A DNA stretch of 5,979 nt, from positions 1-5,979 of the forward strand of contig NJEK01000049.1 of NCBI GenBank assembly GCA_002255105.1, written 5' to 3'. Each line of letters begins with the position of its first letter. Position 1 is the stretch's first letter. This document shows positions 1 to 5,784 of the stretch, in pieces. Below the pieces are notes generated by a model. It searched no databases. It was not told the DNA's origin and saw only the letters and a program-made list of their open reading frames with translations. The position numbers were made by a program, and so were the translations under genes. Source of the DNA: Candidatus Wolframiiraptor sp. EX4484-121 (lineage in GTDB: Archaea; Thermoproteota; Nitrososphaeria_A; Caldarchaeales; Wolframiiraptoraceae).

Positions 1-374
1 TTGAGATCCCGATAGCTGCGGATGAATCCGCCAAGGATCTCGGAGATGTATTGAGGCTTATAAGGATCGGGGCTGTGGATGTCGTGAATATTAAGCTGAT
101 GAAGTGCGGCGGGCCATTAAATGCGCTGAGGATAAGCGACCTCTGCGAGGAGGCTGGGGTGAGGTGCATGATTGGATGCGGCCTGGAGACGAGGATCTCG
201 ATAACCACGGCGGCGAGCATAGCCTGCATACGAGACAATGTCTCCTTCATAGATCTGGATTCGCCGTTATTCATCGAAGAGGAGCCCGTGATTGGTGGTA
301 TCGCTTATAGGGGTGGAGGGAGGATCGAGCTGCTCCACGGGGATGGTTTGGGGGTCGAGCTAGCAGGCTACTGA
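1..374 (+). CDS. Dipeptide epimerase (enolase superfamily, MR/MLE group), C-terminal part only
   Basis: The gene is cut by the window start; it is open in frame from base 3 and gives 123 visible residues before TGA at 372-374. These enzymes epimerise L-Ala-D/L-Glu or related dipeptides by Mg-dependent abstraction of an alpha proton. Seen here: the metal-ligand motif ADES (Asp at visible residue 7), the catalytic lysine in NIKLMKCGG (Lys 31), and the dipeptide-binding motif DLD in FIDLDSPLFI (Asp 84 and Asp 86). The spacings of 24, 53 and 55 residues equal those I recall between D244, K268, D321 and D323 of the Bacillus subtilis Ala-Glu epimerase, which argues for a dipeptide epimerase rather than another MR/MLE member. 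The first catalytic lysine and two metal ligands lie outside the window. Most archaea lack murein, so a role in peptide catabolism is more likely than murein recycling. The exact dipeptide cannot be read from this fragment. Confidence 0.88.
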   Translation, partial: EIPIAADESAKDLGDVLRLIRIGAVDVVNIKLMKCGGPLNALRISDLCEEAGVRCMIGCGLETRISITTAASIACIRDNVSFIDLDSPLFIEEEPVIGGIAYRGGGRIELLHGDGLGVELAGY

Positions 375-400
375 GGATTGGGCGCATCAGATCTCTATGC

Positions 401-420
401 CTTGAAAAAATTTTTTGACT
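401..420 (+). promoter_or_regulatory. A6T6 palindromic element: likely TATA-type promoter of the nucleotidyltransferase gene, possible terminator of the epimerase gene
   Basis: Bases 405-416 read AAAAAATTTTTT, a perfect 12-bp palindrome in otherwise GC-balanced sequence. The T run (411-416) is centred about 27 nt before GTG 441, the usual distance of an archaeal TATA box from a transcription start, so the mRNA would begin at or next to the start codon. The same T6 tract lies about 37 nt past the epimerase stop and could act as an archaeal U-tract terminator. Both roles are inferred from position and composition. Confidence 0.45.
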
Positions 421-440
421 GGATAATCTCCGTCTTAGCC

Positions 441-1196
441 GTGATAGGCATAATATTGGCCGGGGGATACGGGACTAGGCTCTACCCATTAACCAAGAAC
501 GTCGCGAAACCCCTCCTCAAGATCCGCGGTAAGCCGATAATAGATTATATCGTGGAGAAGTTGCTCGAACTAGACCTAGATAAGATCCTCGTCACCGTGA
601 ATGAGAGGTTTAAGGACCAATTCCTTGAATGGCTGGAGGGTAGGAATTATAGGGGCGTGGAGCTGAAGGTTGAGCCGAGCCTCGCGGAGGGGGAGAAGCT
701 TGGGGCGATAGGAGGGTTGTCGAGGCTCCTAGACGAGGTTGAGGGCGACTGCGTGGTCGTCGCCGGAGACAACATCTTCGCCTCAAGCCTAAAGGGATTT
801 AAGGAATTCTACCTCGGGAAGAGGGCTCCAGTGGTCGGCCTCCACGACGTGGGCGACCTCGCCAGGGTGAGACAGTTCTCGATGGCCGAGATAGACCGGG
901 ATGGGAGGATTATAAGGTTCGTTGAGAAGCCCGAGAATCCCAGCTCCACCCTAATCGGCATAGGGATCTACATGCTTCCGGAGAGAAGTCTCAGGAGGGT
1001 GGATGAATATCTTGAGGAGGGAAATAATCCGGATAATCCGGGCTTCTTCATCCAGTGGCTATATACGCGTGAACCCGTCTATGGATACATTCTCAAGGGA
1101 TGGTGGTGGGATATAGGGACGCTTGAAGCATATTATGAGGCCAAGAAATTCTTAGAGGAGTCTGGAAACCCTTCTAAACAACCTCAAGAAAGATGA
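441..1196 (+). CDS. Sugar-1-phosphate nucleotidyltransferase (RmlA/GMPP-like NTP_transferase family)
   Basis: The enzyme joins an NTP and a sugar-1-phosphate to make an NDP-sugar plus pyrophosphate in the cytoplasm, feeding glycan synthesis. With GTG 441 as start it is 251 residues, a short form without the C-terminal left-handed beta-helix of GlmU-type enzymes. Seen in order: the nucleotide-binding loop GGYGTRLYPLT at 8-18 with the family lysine-proline at 23-24; EGEKLGAIGG at 83-92; the metal-site motif GDN at 109-111; VEKP at 161-164; and WWWDIGT at 221-227, the late Asp-x-Gly-Thr motif. The frame is open back to TTG 378, but residues before the GTG do not fit the family. They would also overlap the likely promoter at 405-416, and homologues begin right before the IILAGG strand. 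No Shine-Dalgarno site precedes the GTG, which suits a leaderless transcript. GDN recalls RmlA (dTDP-glucose) while LGAIGG and DIGT recall GDP-mannose enzymes, so the substrate is left open. Confidence 0.87.
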   Translation: MIGIILAGGYGTRLYPLTKNVAKPLLKIRGKPIIDYIVEKLLELDLDKILVTVNERFKDQFLEWLEGRNYRGVELKVEPSLAEGEKLGAIGGLSRLLDEVEGDCVVVAGDNIFASSLKGFKEFYLGKRAPVVGLHDVGDLARVRQFSMAEIDRDGRIIRFVEKPENPSSTLIGIGIYMLPERSLRRVDEYLEEGNNPDNPGFFIQWLYTREPVYGYILKGWWWDIGTLEAYYEAKKFLEESGNPSKQPQER

Positions 1197-1407
1197 GGGT
1201 AGCTGCGAGAAGATGTTTCGGGAGCTCAAGTATCGATTGGATCCAGTAGATCATCAGCATCAGCGCCGCTATGACCATGGATACGGCGGCTACTGCGGCA
1301 AAGATCCTCGCTAAGTCCCTCACCTTGCCCGCCCTCGTCAAGCCTCTCCCATGCCTAAGCTTTTGATTCACCTCCATCACTTCAAGGGAGTCCGCGCATA
1401 GGTGCAT
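1174..1407 (-). CDS. Putative small membrane protein, unknown function
   Basis: This is a 77-residue frame starting at ATG 1407-1405. I do not recognise the family. The N-terminal 34 residues are polar and basic (KLRHGRG, RAGKVRD), followed by a strongly hydrophobic stretch at about 35-57 and a second at about 58-77 that runs to the end. This suggests one or two membrane segments with the basic N-terminus inside by the positive-inside rule. A second ATG at residue 11 is an alternative start. A 10-bp palindrome, ATCTTAAGAT (1427-1436), sits about 25 nt upstream and could be its TATA box. Its last 23 bases overlap the 3' end of the nucleotidyltransferase gene, and it otherwise fills a gap that has no plus-strand gene. 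The ordered charge and hydrophobicity pattern favours a real gene, but an opportunistic open frame cannot be excluded. Confidence 0.5.
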   Translation of the reverse strand: MHLCADSLEVMEVNQKLRHGRGLTRAGKVRDLARIFAAVAAVSMVIAALMLMIYWIQSILELPKHLLAATLIFLEVV

Positions 1408-1426
1408 GTTTTAACCATTTCCCGAA

Positions 1427-1436
1427 ATCTTAAGAT
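1427..1436 (-). promoter_or_regulatory. Candidate TATA box for the small minus-strand gene
   Basis: ATCTTAAGAT is a perfect 10-bp palindrome whose centre is about 25 nt upstream of ATG 1407 on the minus strand, slightly close but compatible with a leaderless archaeal transcript. No Shine-Dalgarno site precedes that ATG. Between this box and the speD promoter (about 1437-1547) I see only a weak hairpin, GCTCG/CGAGC at 1448-1471 with a 14-nt loop, and no RNA gene. Confidence 0.3.
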
Positions 1437-1547
1437 AGTGGAATAATGCTCGGCGAAACCAGCCATCGAGCGACCATCCTTCACCGAACGCATCCTCATC
1501 TCTTAGGTTTGTAAGATGCTTAAGCCGATGAACGATATAGTGTTAAT

Positions 1548-1556
1548 GTTTTAAAG
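1548..1556 (+). promoter_or_regulatory. TATA box of the speD-speE-tatA operon
   Basis: TTTTAAA within 1548-1556 is the best archaeal TATA-box match in the intergenic region. A transcription start about 25-28 nt downstream would fall near 1577-1581, just before the Shine-Dalgarno site at 1586-1593, giving a 5' leader of about 20-25 nt. The box lies between the inverted 6-mers TATAGT (1536-1541) and ACTATA (1564-1569), which could be an operator or chance. Confidence 0.5.
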
Positions 1557-1585
1557 TAGGTGAACTATAGTTTTGTGGGCTCTTC

Positions 1586-1593
1586 GGAGGTGA
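1586..1593 (+). promoter_or_regulatory. Strong Shine-Dalgarno site for speD, fixing the GTG 1602 start
   Basis: GGAGGTGA matches eight bases of the complement of the archaeal 16S rRNA 3' end. It lies 8 nt before GTG 1602 but 17 nt before the alternative ATG 1611, so the GTG is the better start. Confidence 0.75.
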
Positions 1594-1601
1594 GAGTCTG
1601 A

Positions 1602-1982
1602 GTGGCCGGGATGAAGGTGTTGGGGCGGCATCTAATAGCGGAACTCCATGGCTGTCCACCAGAGCTACTGGTGGATCTAGATCTAGCCGTAAATATCCTT
1701 AGAGAGGCTGTGAGAGTCTCCGGAGCAACCTATTTAGGAGAATTCCACACGGTTTTCGAGCCTCAGGGAGGGATCAGCGTAATCGTCGCCGTCGCAGAAT
1801 CTCATCTCTCGATCCACACATGGCCGGAATACGGCTACGTGGCCCTAGACATCTTCACTTGCGGGGAGACCGCAGATCCCTGGAAAGCCTATGAATACAT
1901 AGTCTCGAGATATAGGCCTGAGAAGGTTAATGTTACGGAGATTAGGCGCGGGCTAATCGAGGTGGAGGAAGCGGTTGATTAA
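1602..1982 (+). CDS. speD: S-adenosylmethionine decarboxylase proenzyme, prokaryotic class 1B
   Basis: The 126-residue proenzyme cleaves itself to form a pyruvoyl cofactor and decarboxylates S-adenosylmethionine, producing the aminopropyl donor for polyamine synthesis. The signature ESHLSIHTWPE spans 66-76. Self-cleavage is expected between Glu66 and Ser67, Ser67 becoming the pyruvoyl group. His72 and Cys87 (in IFTCG) lie 5 and 20 residues after the serine, the same spacing as Ser63/His68/Cys83 of the Thermotoga maritima enzyme as I recall it. The length is normal for class 1B chains. The next gene overlaps by 8 nt and is an aminopropyltransferase, the direct consumer of the product, which supports AdoMet as substrate. 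The caution is that some Crenarchaeota have a close paralogue acting as arginine decarboxylase, which sequence signatures alone do not always separate. Confidence 0.95.
   Translation: MAGMKVLGRHLIAELHGCPPELLVDLDLAVNILREAVRVSGATYLGEFHTVFEPQGGISVIVAVAESHLSIHTWPEYGYVALDIFTCGETADPWKAYEYIVSRYRPEKVNVTEIRRGLIEVEEAVD
1961..1968 (+). promoter_or_regulatory. Shine-Dalgarno site for the aminopropyltransferase, inside the speD end
   Basis: GGTGGAGG ends 6 nt before TTG 1975. This supports the TTG as start and translational coupling with speD, whose stop lies inside the 8-nt overlap TTGATTAA (1975-1982). Confidence 0.6.
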
Positions 1983-2949
1983 ACGCCCCCCAAAGTACGT
2001 GATGGAGTGGATGAGTCGAACCCTGGCGGTACTATACGGTATCGAGGAGATAATCTATTCCGGTGAGACCAAGCATCAGTTGGTCGACATAGTTAGGACG
2101 AGGGATTATGGCCTAGCCCTCATACTTGACGGATTGCTCCAATCCGCCGAGATCGACGAATACGTCTACCACGAGTCTCTCGTCCATCCCGCGATGATCT
2201 CCCACCCAAATCCTAGGAGGGTCTTGATAGTTGGAGGTGGAGAGGGGGCGACCGCGAGGGAGGTTGAGAGGTATGATGTGGTCGAGGAAATTGAGATGGT
2301 GGATCTGGATGGGGAGCTGATAGAGCTTGTGAGGAAGTATCTCCCATGGTCTAGGGAGGGCTTCAGCGACCCGAGGCTTAAGCTCACAATAATGGAGGGT
2401 AGGGAATATCTATCAAAGCAACCTGATGGGAAATATGATGTCATCATAATGGACGCAACCGACCCGGCCGAGTTCAGTCCAGCCATAAAGCTCTATACGA
2501 GAGAGTTCTATCAGCTGGCGTTTAAGAAGCTTAAGGATGATGGAATATTGGTGACCCAATCCTCCTCTCCCGCCCATACCCTCAAGCTCACCCTCTCGAT
2601 CCTCAAGACCATAGGATCGGTCTTCCCAAGCTCATCCATCTACTCCGTCTACGTCAAGTCCTTCGCGTCCATCTGGAGCTTCTCGATAGGGTCTAAGGGG
2701 CCTCAGCCCTCAGCCCTCGGCTCGGAGGAGGTCGATAGGAGGCTTAAGGAGAGGAATGTGGCAGGTTTAAGATTCTATTCGGGCGACGTCCATGAGGCGC
2801 TCTTCAAGCTTACCGAGGCCTTCCTTAGGAATTGGAGGGCTGAGCCCGTAATCCTCACCGATGAGAAACCCCTGACCCCGGACGCGATAGTGGACATATT
2901 CCATCCAGCTCCCGTGGGAGAATATTCTAATCCGAGTTCAACGGGATAA
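1975..2949 (+). CDS. Polyamine aminopropyltransferase, ACL5/thermospermine-synthase-like
   Basis: The 324-residue enzyme transfers the aminopropyl group of decarboxylated AdoMet to a di- or polyamine in the cytoplasm. Seen: LDGLLQSAEIDEYVYHE at 51-67 (substrate-pocket Gln, Tyr and His typical of the family), the nucleotide-binding GGGEG at 87-91, the acidic strand MVDLD at 108-112, and the catalytic DATDP at 160-164. The loop after the catalytic motif is DPAEFSP rather than the DPxGP of classic spermidine synthases, and is followed by LYTREFY at 173-179. Further on, VTQSSSPA at 193-200 and SFASIWSFSIGS at 229-240 match plant-type thermospermine synthases (DPVEGGP, LYTKSFY, VTQAGPAG, SFADTWG as I recall them) better than spermidine synthases. 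The product could therefore be thermospermine or another longer polyamine; agmatine or putrescine as acceptor is not excluded. A general database label would be spermidine synthase (speE). TTG 1975 has a good Shine-Dalgarno site. Confidence 0.92.
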   Translation: MIKRPPKYVMEWMSRTLAVLYGIEEIIYSGETKHQLVDIVRTRDYGLALILDGLLQSAEIDEYVYHESLVHPAMISHPNPRRVLIVGGGEGATAREVERYDVVEEIEMVDLDGELIELVRKYLPWSREGFSDPRLKLTIMEGREYLSKQPDGKYDVIIMDATDPAEFSPAIKLYTREFYQLAFKKLKDDGILVTQSSSPAHTLKLTLSILKTIGSVFPSSSIYSVYVKSFASIWSFSIGSKGPQPSALGSEEVDRRLKERNVAGLRFYSGDVHEALFKLTEAFLRNWRAEPVILTDEKPLTPDAIVDIFHPAPVGEYSNPSSTG

Positions 2950-2958
2950 TCTTCGGCG

Positions 2959-3291
2959 ATGGCGATCCACGGGCTTGAGTGGCTGATAATAGGCGTTATA
3001 ATCACGATCCTAATCCTATGGGATCCGAGCAAGATCCCGAAGATAGCTAGGGCGATAGCCGAGGCGAAGAGGGAGTATGAGAGAGCCGCCGCATCATTCA
3101 GCGAGCAACTCGCATCCGAGGCGGGGGAGGTGCATCTAACCGGCGACGAGAGGATCTTGGAGACCGCCAGAGAGCTTGGGATCCAGACCGAGGGGAGGAC
3201 TAAGGAGGAGATCGTCAGGGAGGTCTTGGAAAGGCTTGGAGTCCGACCCGAGGGAGATGGAGAACGTGTTGAGGGCGAGGCCGCATCGTAA
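2959..3291 (+). CDS. tatA: Sec-independent protein translocase TatA/TatB-family subunit with a long C-terminal tail
   Basis: The protein is 110 residues. TatA oligomerises at the cytoplasmic membrane with TatC to export folded proteins carrying twin-arginine signals. Seen in order: a short N-terminal segment; a transmembrane helix at about 7-21 (EWLIIGVIITILILW); a hinge DPSKIP at 22-27; an amphipathic helix KIARAIAEAKREYERAA at 28-44; then an acidic linker and a tail at 65-94 of the form ERILETARELGI...GRTKEEIVREVLERL, which looks like a small helix-extended-helix (SAP-like) unit. The usual Phe-Gly before the hinge proline is Trp-Asp here. It starts 9 nt after the aminopropyltransferase stop with no intervening promoter, so it should be co-transcribed with speD and that gene. 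TatC is not in the window. Assignment to the family is firm; TatA versus TatB cannot be settled from sequence. Confidence 0.85.
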   Translation: MAIHGLEWLIIGVIITILILWDPSKIPKIARAIAEAKREYERAAASFSEQLASEAGEVHLTGDERILETARELGIQTEGRTKEEIVREVLERLGVRPEGDGERVEGEAAS

Positions 3292-3301
3292 AAAACTTAA
3301 C
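3291..3301 (+). promoter_or_regulatory. Candidate TATA box of the GH130 gene
   Basis: An A-rich run followed by ACTTAAC is centred near 3298, about 31 nt before ATG 3329. It predicts a transcription start within a few bases of the ATG. No Shine-Dalgarno site precedes the ATG, consistent with a nearly leaderless mRNA separate from the speD operon. No T-rich terminator lies between tatA and this box. Confidence 0.45.
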
Positions 3302-3328
3302 CCCAAGCGGCCGTAGTCTTAGACGATC

Positions 3329-4300
3329 ATGAAATTTACGAGGTATGAGGACAACCCGATCCTCAAGCCGAGGGGCGATGACTGGGAGGCCCTAGCGGTC
3401 TTCAACCCCGCGGCCTTAAGGGTCGGCGATGAGATCCACATACTCTACCGCGCGGTGGGAGAGTATTTGCAATACGTTTCTAGGCTCGGCCACGCGATCT
3501 TCGATCTAAGATTGAACCTCATCCATAGATCTGAGAGACCCGTTTTCAATCCGGATCTCAGGCTCTGGGAGATGGCGATAGAGGATCCGAGGCTCGTTGA
3601 GATAGATGGAGAGATATACATGACCTATGTCACGACTCCGACCCCAGCCCCGCCGCCAGCCGTAAGGATGAAGCTCGGCCTACCTAAGCCTAAACTAGCT
3701 TACTCTAGATGCGCCGTGGCGAGGGTTAGGGGGTTAGGGTTCAAGGAGTTTGAGAGGCTTGGGACCATAACCCCATATGATGCGGAGGAGAGAAACACCG
3801 TGCTGTTCCCGGAGAAGATCGACGGAAGGTTTGCGGCCCTCCATAGACCCGCTAACTGGATCGGCGAAGGATATTCCGTGGATAGGCCGAGTATATGGAT
3901 CTCATTCTTGGATGGAATTCCAGGAGTCATGTATGATCATAGGGTTGTGATGAAGCCCGAGGAAGATTGGGAGTCCTTTAAGGTGGGAGCGGGGCCGCCG
4001 CCGATAAAGACCGAGAAGGGCTGGCTCCTAATCTATCATGGAGTAGATAATGAGATGACCTATCGAGCGGGGGCGGCGCTACTGGATTTAGAGAAGCCTT
4101 GGATCGTAGTCTCCAAGACATCGAAACCCGTCCTCGAACCCGAGATGAGCTATGAGAGATGCGGTGATGTGCCGAACGTGGTCTTCCCAACCGGGGCCAT
4201 AGTGATAGGAGATAAACTCTCGGTCTTCTATGGTGGGGCTGACAAGTTTTGCTGCGCGGCCCATGCGAGGATTGATGAGCTTCTCGATTATCTGCTTTGA
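3329..4300 (+). CDS. GH130-family glycoside phosphorylase/hydrolase (probable beta-mannoside-acting)
   Basis: The protein is 323 residues, the usual size for a single-domain five-bladed beta-propeller of family GH130. Characterised members mostly phosphorolyse beta-1,2- or beta-1,4-mannosides to mannose-1-phosphate; some hydrolyse them. Seen in order: DNPILKPRG at 8-16, AVFNPAAL at 23-30, LYRAVGE at 39-45, the proposed catalytic acid in IEDPRLV (Asp86), ERNTVLFPEKIDG at 154-166, LHRPAN at 171-176, KVGAGPPPIKTEKGWLLIYHG at 218-238, YRAGAALLDLEKPW at 245-258, and NVVFPTGA at 283-290 with YGGADKFCCAAHA at 301-313. A proline-rich stretch at 102-121 (TTPTPAPPP) sits between the EDPR strand and the next blade. 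No signal peptide is present, so it should be cytoplasmic. Phosphorylase is inferred from the conserved Arg/His-containing motifs; linkage and sugar are not determined. A role in mannan, N-glycan or storage-glycan turnover is possible. Confidence 0.87.
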   Translation: MKFTRYEDNPILKPRGDDWEALAVFNPAALRVGDEIHILYRAVGEYLQYVSRLGHAIFDLRLNLIHRSERPVFNPDLRLWEMAIEDPRLVEIDGEIYMTYVTTPTPAPPPAVRMKLGLPKPKLAYSRCAVARVRGLGFKEFERLGTITPYDAEERNTVLFPEKIDGRFAALHRPANWIGEGYSVDRPSIWISFLDGIPGVMYDHRVVMKPEEDWESFKVGAGPPPIKTEKGWLLIYHGVDNEMTYRAGAALLDLEKPWIVVSKTSKPVLEPEMSYERCGDVPNVVFPTGAIVIGDKLSVFYGGADKFCCAAHARIDELLDYLL

Positions 4301-4312
4301 ATCCGATGAAGG

Positions 4313-4320
4313 CTTAAATA
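4313..4320 (+). promoter_or_regulatory. TATA box of the ribophorin-I-like gene
   Basis: CTTAAATA is followed by more A/T (to 4324) and is centred about 34 nt before GTG 4351. A transcription start near 4343-4347 would lie downstream of GTG 4327 but just before GTG 4351. This is the main reason for choosing the shorter start. Confidence 0.55.
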
Positions 4321-4350
4321 ATAAGCGTGGAGCTTAGAGCCGAGTGGAAG

Positions 4351-5784
4351 GTGAATGGATTGCGCGGACTTAAATCTCTGATAATTGCTTTGACCGCGAT
4401 CCTGATCATCTCCACAATTATGCCGTTCACTCAAGCCCAACCAATAACCGCTAGGAGGGTGGTGGAGGTTAATCGATATGGTTTAGTCTATGTATATGAT
4501 GAGGTCCCGAGGACGGGCGACCTAACGAGGATAAGCTTCCCGAGAAAGATGATAGTCAACCTAGTTGATTACAGGTCTCCGGAAGATCCAAATCCAGAAC
4601 TCGACGTTGATGGAGACATATTCTCGATAATCGTTCATTCGAAGGGCGGCGGCTTCGTCCACCTAGTTACGATCTTTAGGGACGTTATTAGATGGGATGA
4701 GGCGAACGCCCGCTTCATGCTAAGGATGAGCTTAAACCCGATACTTTATGAGAAGGTCGATGAATTCTCCATAACAGTTAACCTCCCATCGGATGCCGAG
4801 GCTAGTCGAGTAAGCCCAAATTACATATCTGAGAAAAGGGAGGGAATCCTGAGCGGGAAGACTTCTAAGATAGACTTGACTAAGAAACCCCCTCAAACCC
4901 TCTCAATAGATTTCACGAGCGATAGTCTAAACCTCCTAGACATAACCGATGTGGATGCGGAGTATAGGTTGCCGGATGGATTCATTAAGTTGAGATTCAG
5001 GCTTAGGAATCTTGGTGGGGGAGATCTCTCAAGAATCGGCTTTAAGCTTCCCGCAAACTGCTCGGATGTTGGCGCCGAAGATGACTTGGGGAGACTTTCA
5101 TCAAGCTATGATCCTAAGGTTGGATCGCTCGACGTAACCCTCAGACAGCAGGTCAAGGTCGGCGAATATGGATCCATAGGCATATACTTCAAGCTCCCGG
5201 CGAACAACCCATATGTAAAGCTATCAGATAACAGATTTAAGATCTCCTTGATCTTGCCGATAAACATTACCGTTAGGAGATATGATCTTAAGCTCTCGTT
5301 GAAGTCTATGGAGTTCGTTTCATCGGATCCAGAGCCCGTGGAGCTCGTTAGAGTTTACCCGGAGAAATTGAGGCTCACATATACTTTCGATCACATAGAT
5401 CCGTTCAATGCCGGGAACTCGACGATCATCCTAGACTATAAACCGGTCTTCAGCGTGTTAGGATTAATGCCCTACATTTGGGTCGGGGCGATAGCGGCGG
5501 TGGCCCTCACGGCGATGACATGCATCTATCTTAGAAGGCCGAAGATCACGTTAAGTAGGGTCGATCTATCCTTGAGGAGGCTCCTTGAGGAGGCGGACTC
5601 CCTCACAGCATCCTATCAAGACCTGACATCGCTCATAACGAGCGGAAGGATCGTGGAGAAGGGGTATGTTAGGCCGAGAATCCTAGACTTTAGGGCGAGC
5701 ATAAAGAGGCATGGGGATAGGATATCGGCCATAGCCTCGGACTTGATGAGGGGTCCACAGATATCTCTCAGGCAGGATCGGTAG
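4351..5784 (+). CDS. Secreted, C-terminally membrane-anchored protein; candidate archaeal ribophorin I (OST1)-like protein, frame broken near its 3' end
   Basis: With GTG 4351 the frame encodes 477 residues. The start is chosen because the TATA box at 4313-4320 would put the mRNA start after GTG 4327, and because it gives a clean Sec signal peptide: basic NGLRGLK, hydrophobic core at about 9-23, likely cleavage after TQA near residue 29. The bulk (30-370) is predicted beta-rich and extracytoplasmic, with N-glycosylation sequons at Asn236, Asn305 and Asn356. A transmembrane helix spans about 375-393 (YIWVGAIAAVALTAMTCIY), followed by a basic stop-transfer RRPK and a charged helical cytoplasmic region. 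This order, a DDLGRLSSS motif at about 244-252 preceded by LPAN, and a YTF/DY pair before the membrane helix resemble ribophorin I as I recall it (LPAAAQDV, DEIGNVSTS, HYTF). Ribophorin I is a non-catalytic OST subunit. The similarity is by eye and remote. The frame stops at TAG 5782, but coding sequence continues one frame over to 5887. Confidence 0.75.
   Translation: MNGLRGLKSLIIALTAILIISTIMPFTQAQPITARRVVEVNRYGLVYVYDEVPRTGDLTRISFPRKMIVNLVDYRSPEDPNPELDVDGDIFSIIVHSKGGGFVHLVTIFRDVIRWDEANARFMLRMSLNPILYEKVDEFSITVNLPSDAEASRVSPNYISEKREGILSGKTSKIDLTKKPPQTLSIDFTSDSLNLLDITDVDAEYRLPDGFIKLRFRLRNLGGGDLSRIGFKLPANCSDVGAEDDLGRLSSSYDPKVGSLDVTLRQQVKVGEYGSIGIYFKLPANNPYVKLSDNRFKISLILPINITVRRYDLKLSLKSMEFVSSDPEPVELVRVYPEKLRLTYTFDHIDPFNAGNSTIILDYKPVFSVLGLMPYIWVGAIAAVALTAMTCIYLRRPKITLSRVDLSLRRLLEEADSLTASYQDLTSLITSGRIVEKGYVRPRILDFRASIKRHGDRISAIASDLMRGPQISLRQDR

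Noticed and set aside
378..440. N-terminal extension of the nucleotidyltransferase from TTG 378
   Set aside because: The family begins just before the IILAGG strand, the extension overlaps the likely promoter at 405-416, and the only purine-rich stretch directly abuts the TTG with no proper spacing.
1411..1542. Open minus-strand frame of 44 codons in the intergenic region with a protein-like Trp/Phe/Asp-rich stretch
   Set aside because: It contains no ATG, GTG or TTG start in frame, overlaps both promoters, and matches nothing I recognise.
1525..1601. Possible C/D-box small RNA (GATGA near 1527, CTGA near 1598)
   Set aside because: The boxes are about 70 nt apart with no internal D'/C' pair, and the segment contains the speD promoter and ribosome site.
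1674..1688. Tandem GATCTA units giving a CTAGATCTAG palindrome
   Set aside because: It lies inside speD and encodes ordinary Leu-Asp residues of the protein; it is too short to call a repeat.
2166..2486. Minus-strand open frame inside the aminopropyltransferase gene
   Set aside because: It is a shadow of a well-supported coding gene, with Ser/Thr/Ile-rich low-complexity translation and no recognisable motif. The same reasoning excludes minus frames at 2775-3032, 3700-3930 and 3978-4190 and the plus frame at 104-310.
3723..3739. Telomere-like GGGTTA/GGGGGTTA/GGG tracts, possible G-quadruplex
   Set aside because: Only three G tracts are present, and they are explained by Arg/Val/Gly/Leu codons inside the conserved GH130 gene.
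4327..4350. Upstream GTG 4327 start of the ribophorin-like gene
   Set aside because: It is only a few bases past the TATA box, so it would probably not be in the mRNA. It would also add charged residues ahead of an otherwise normal signal peptide.
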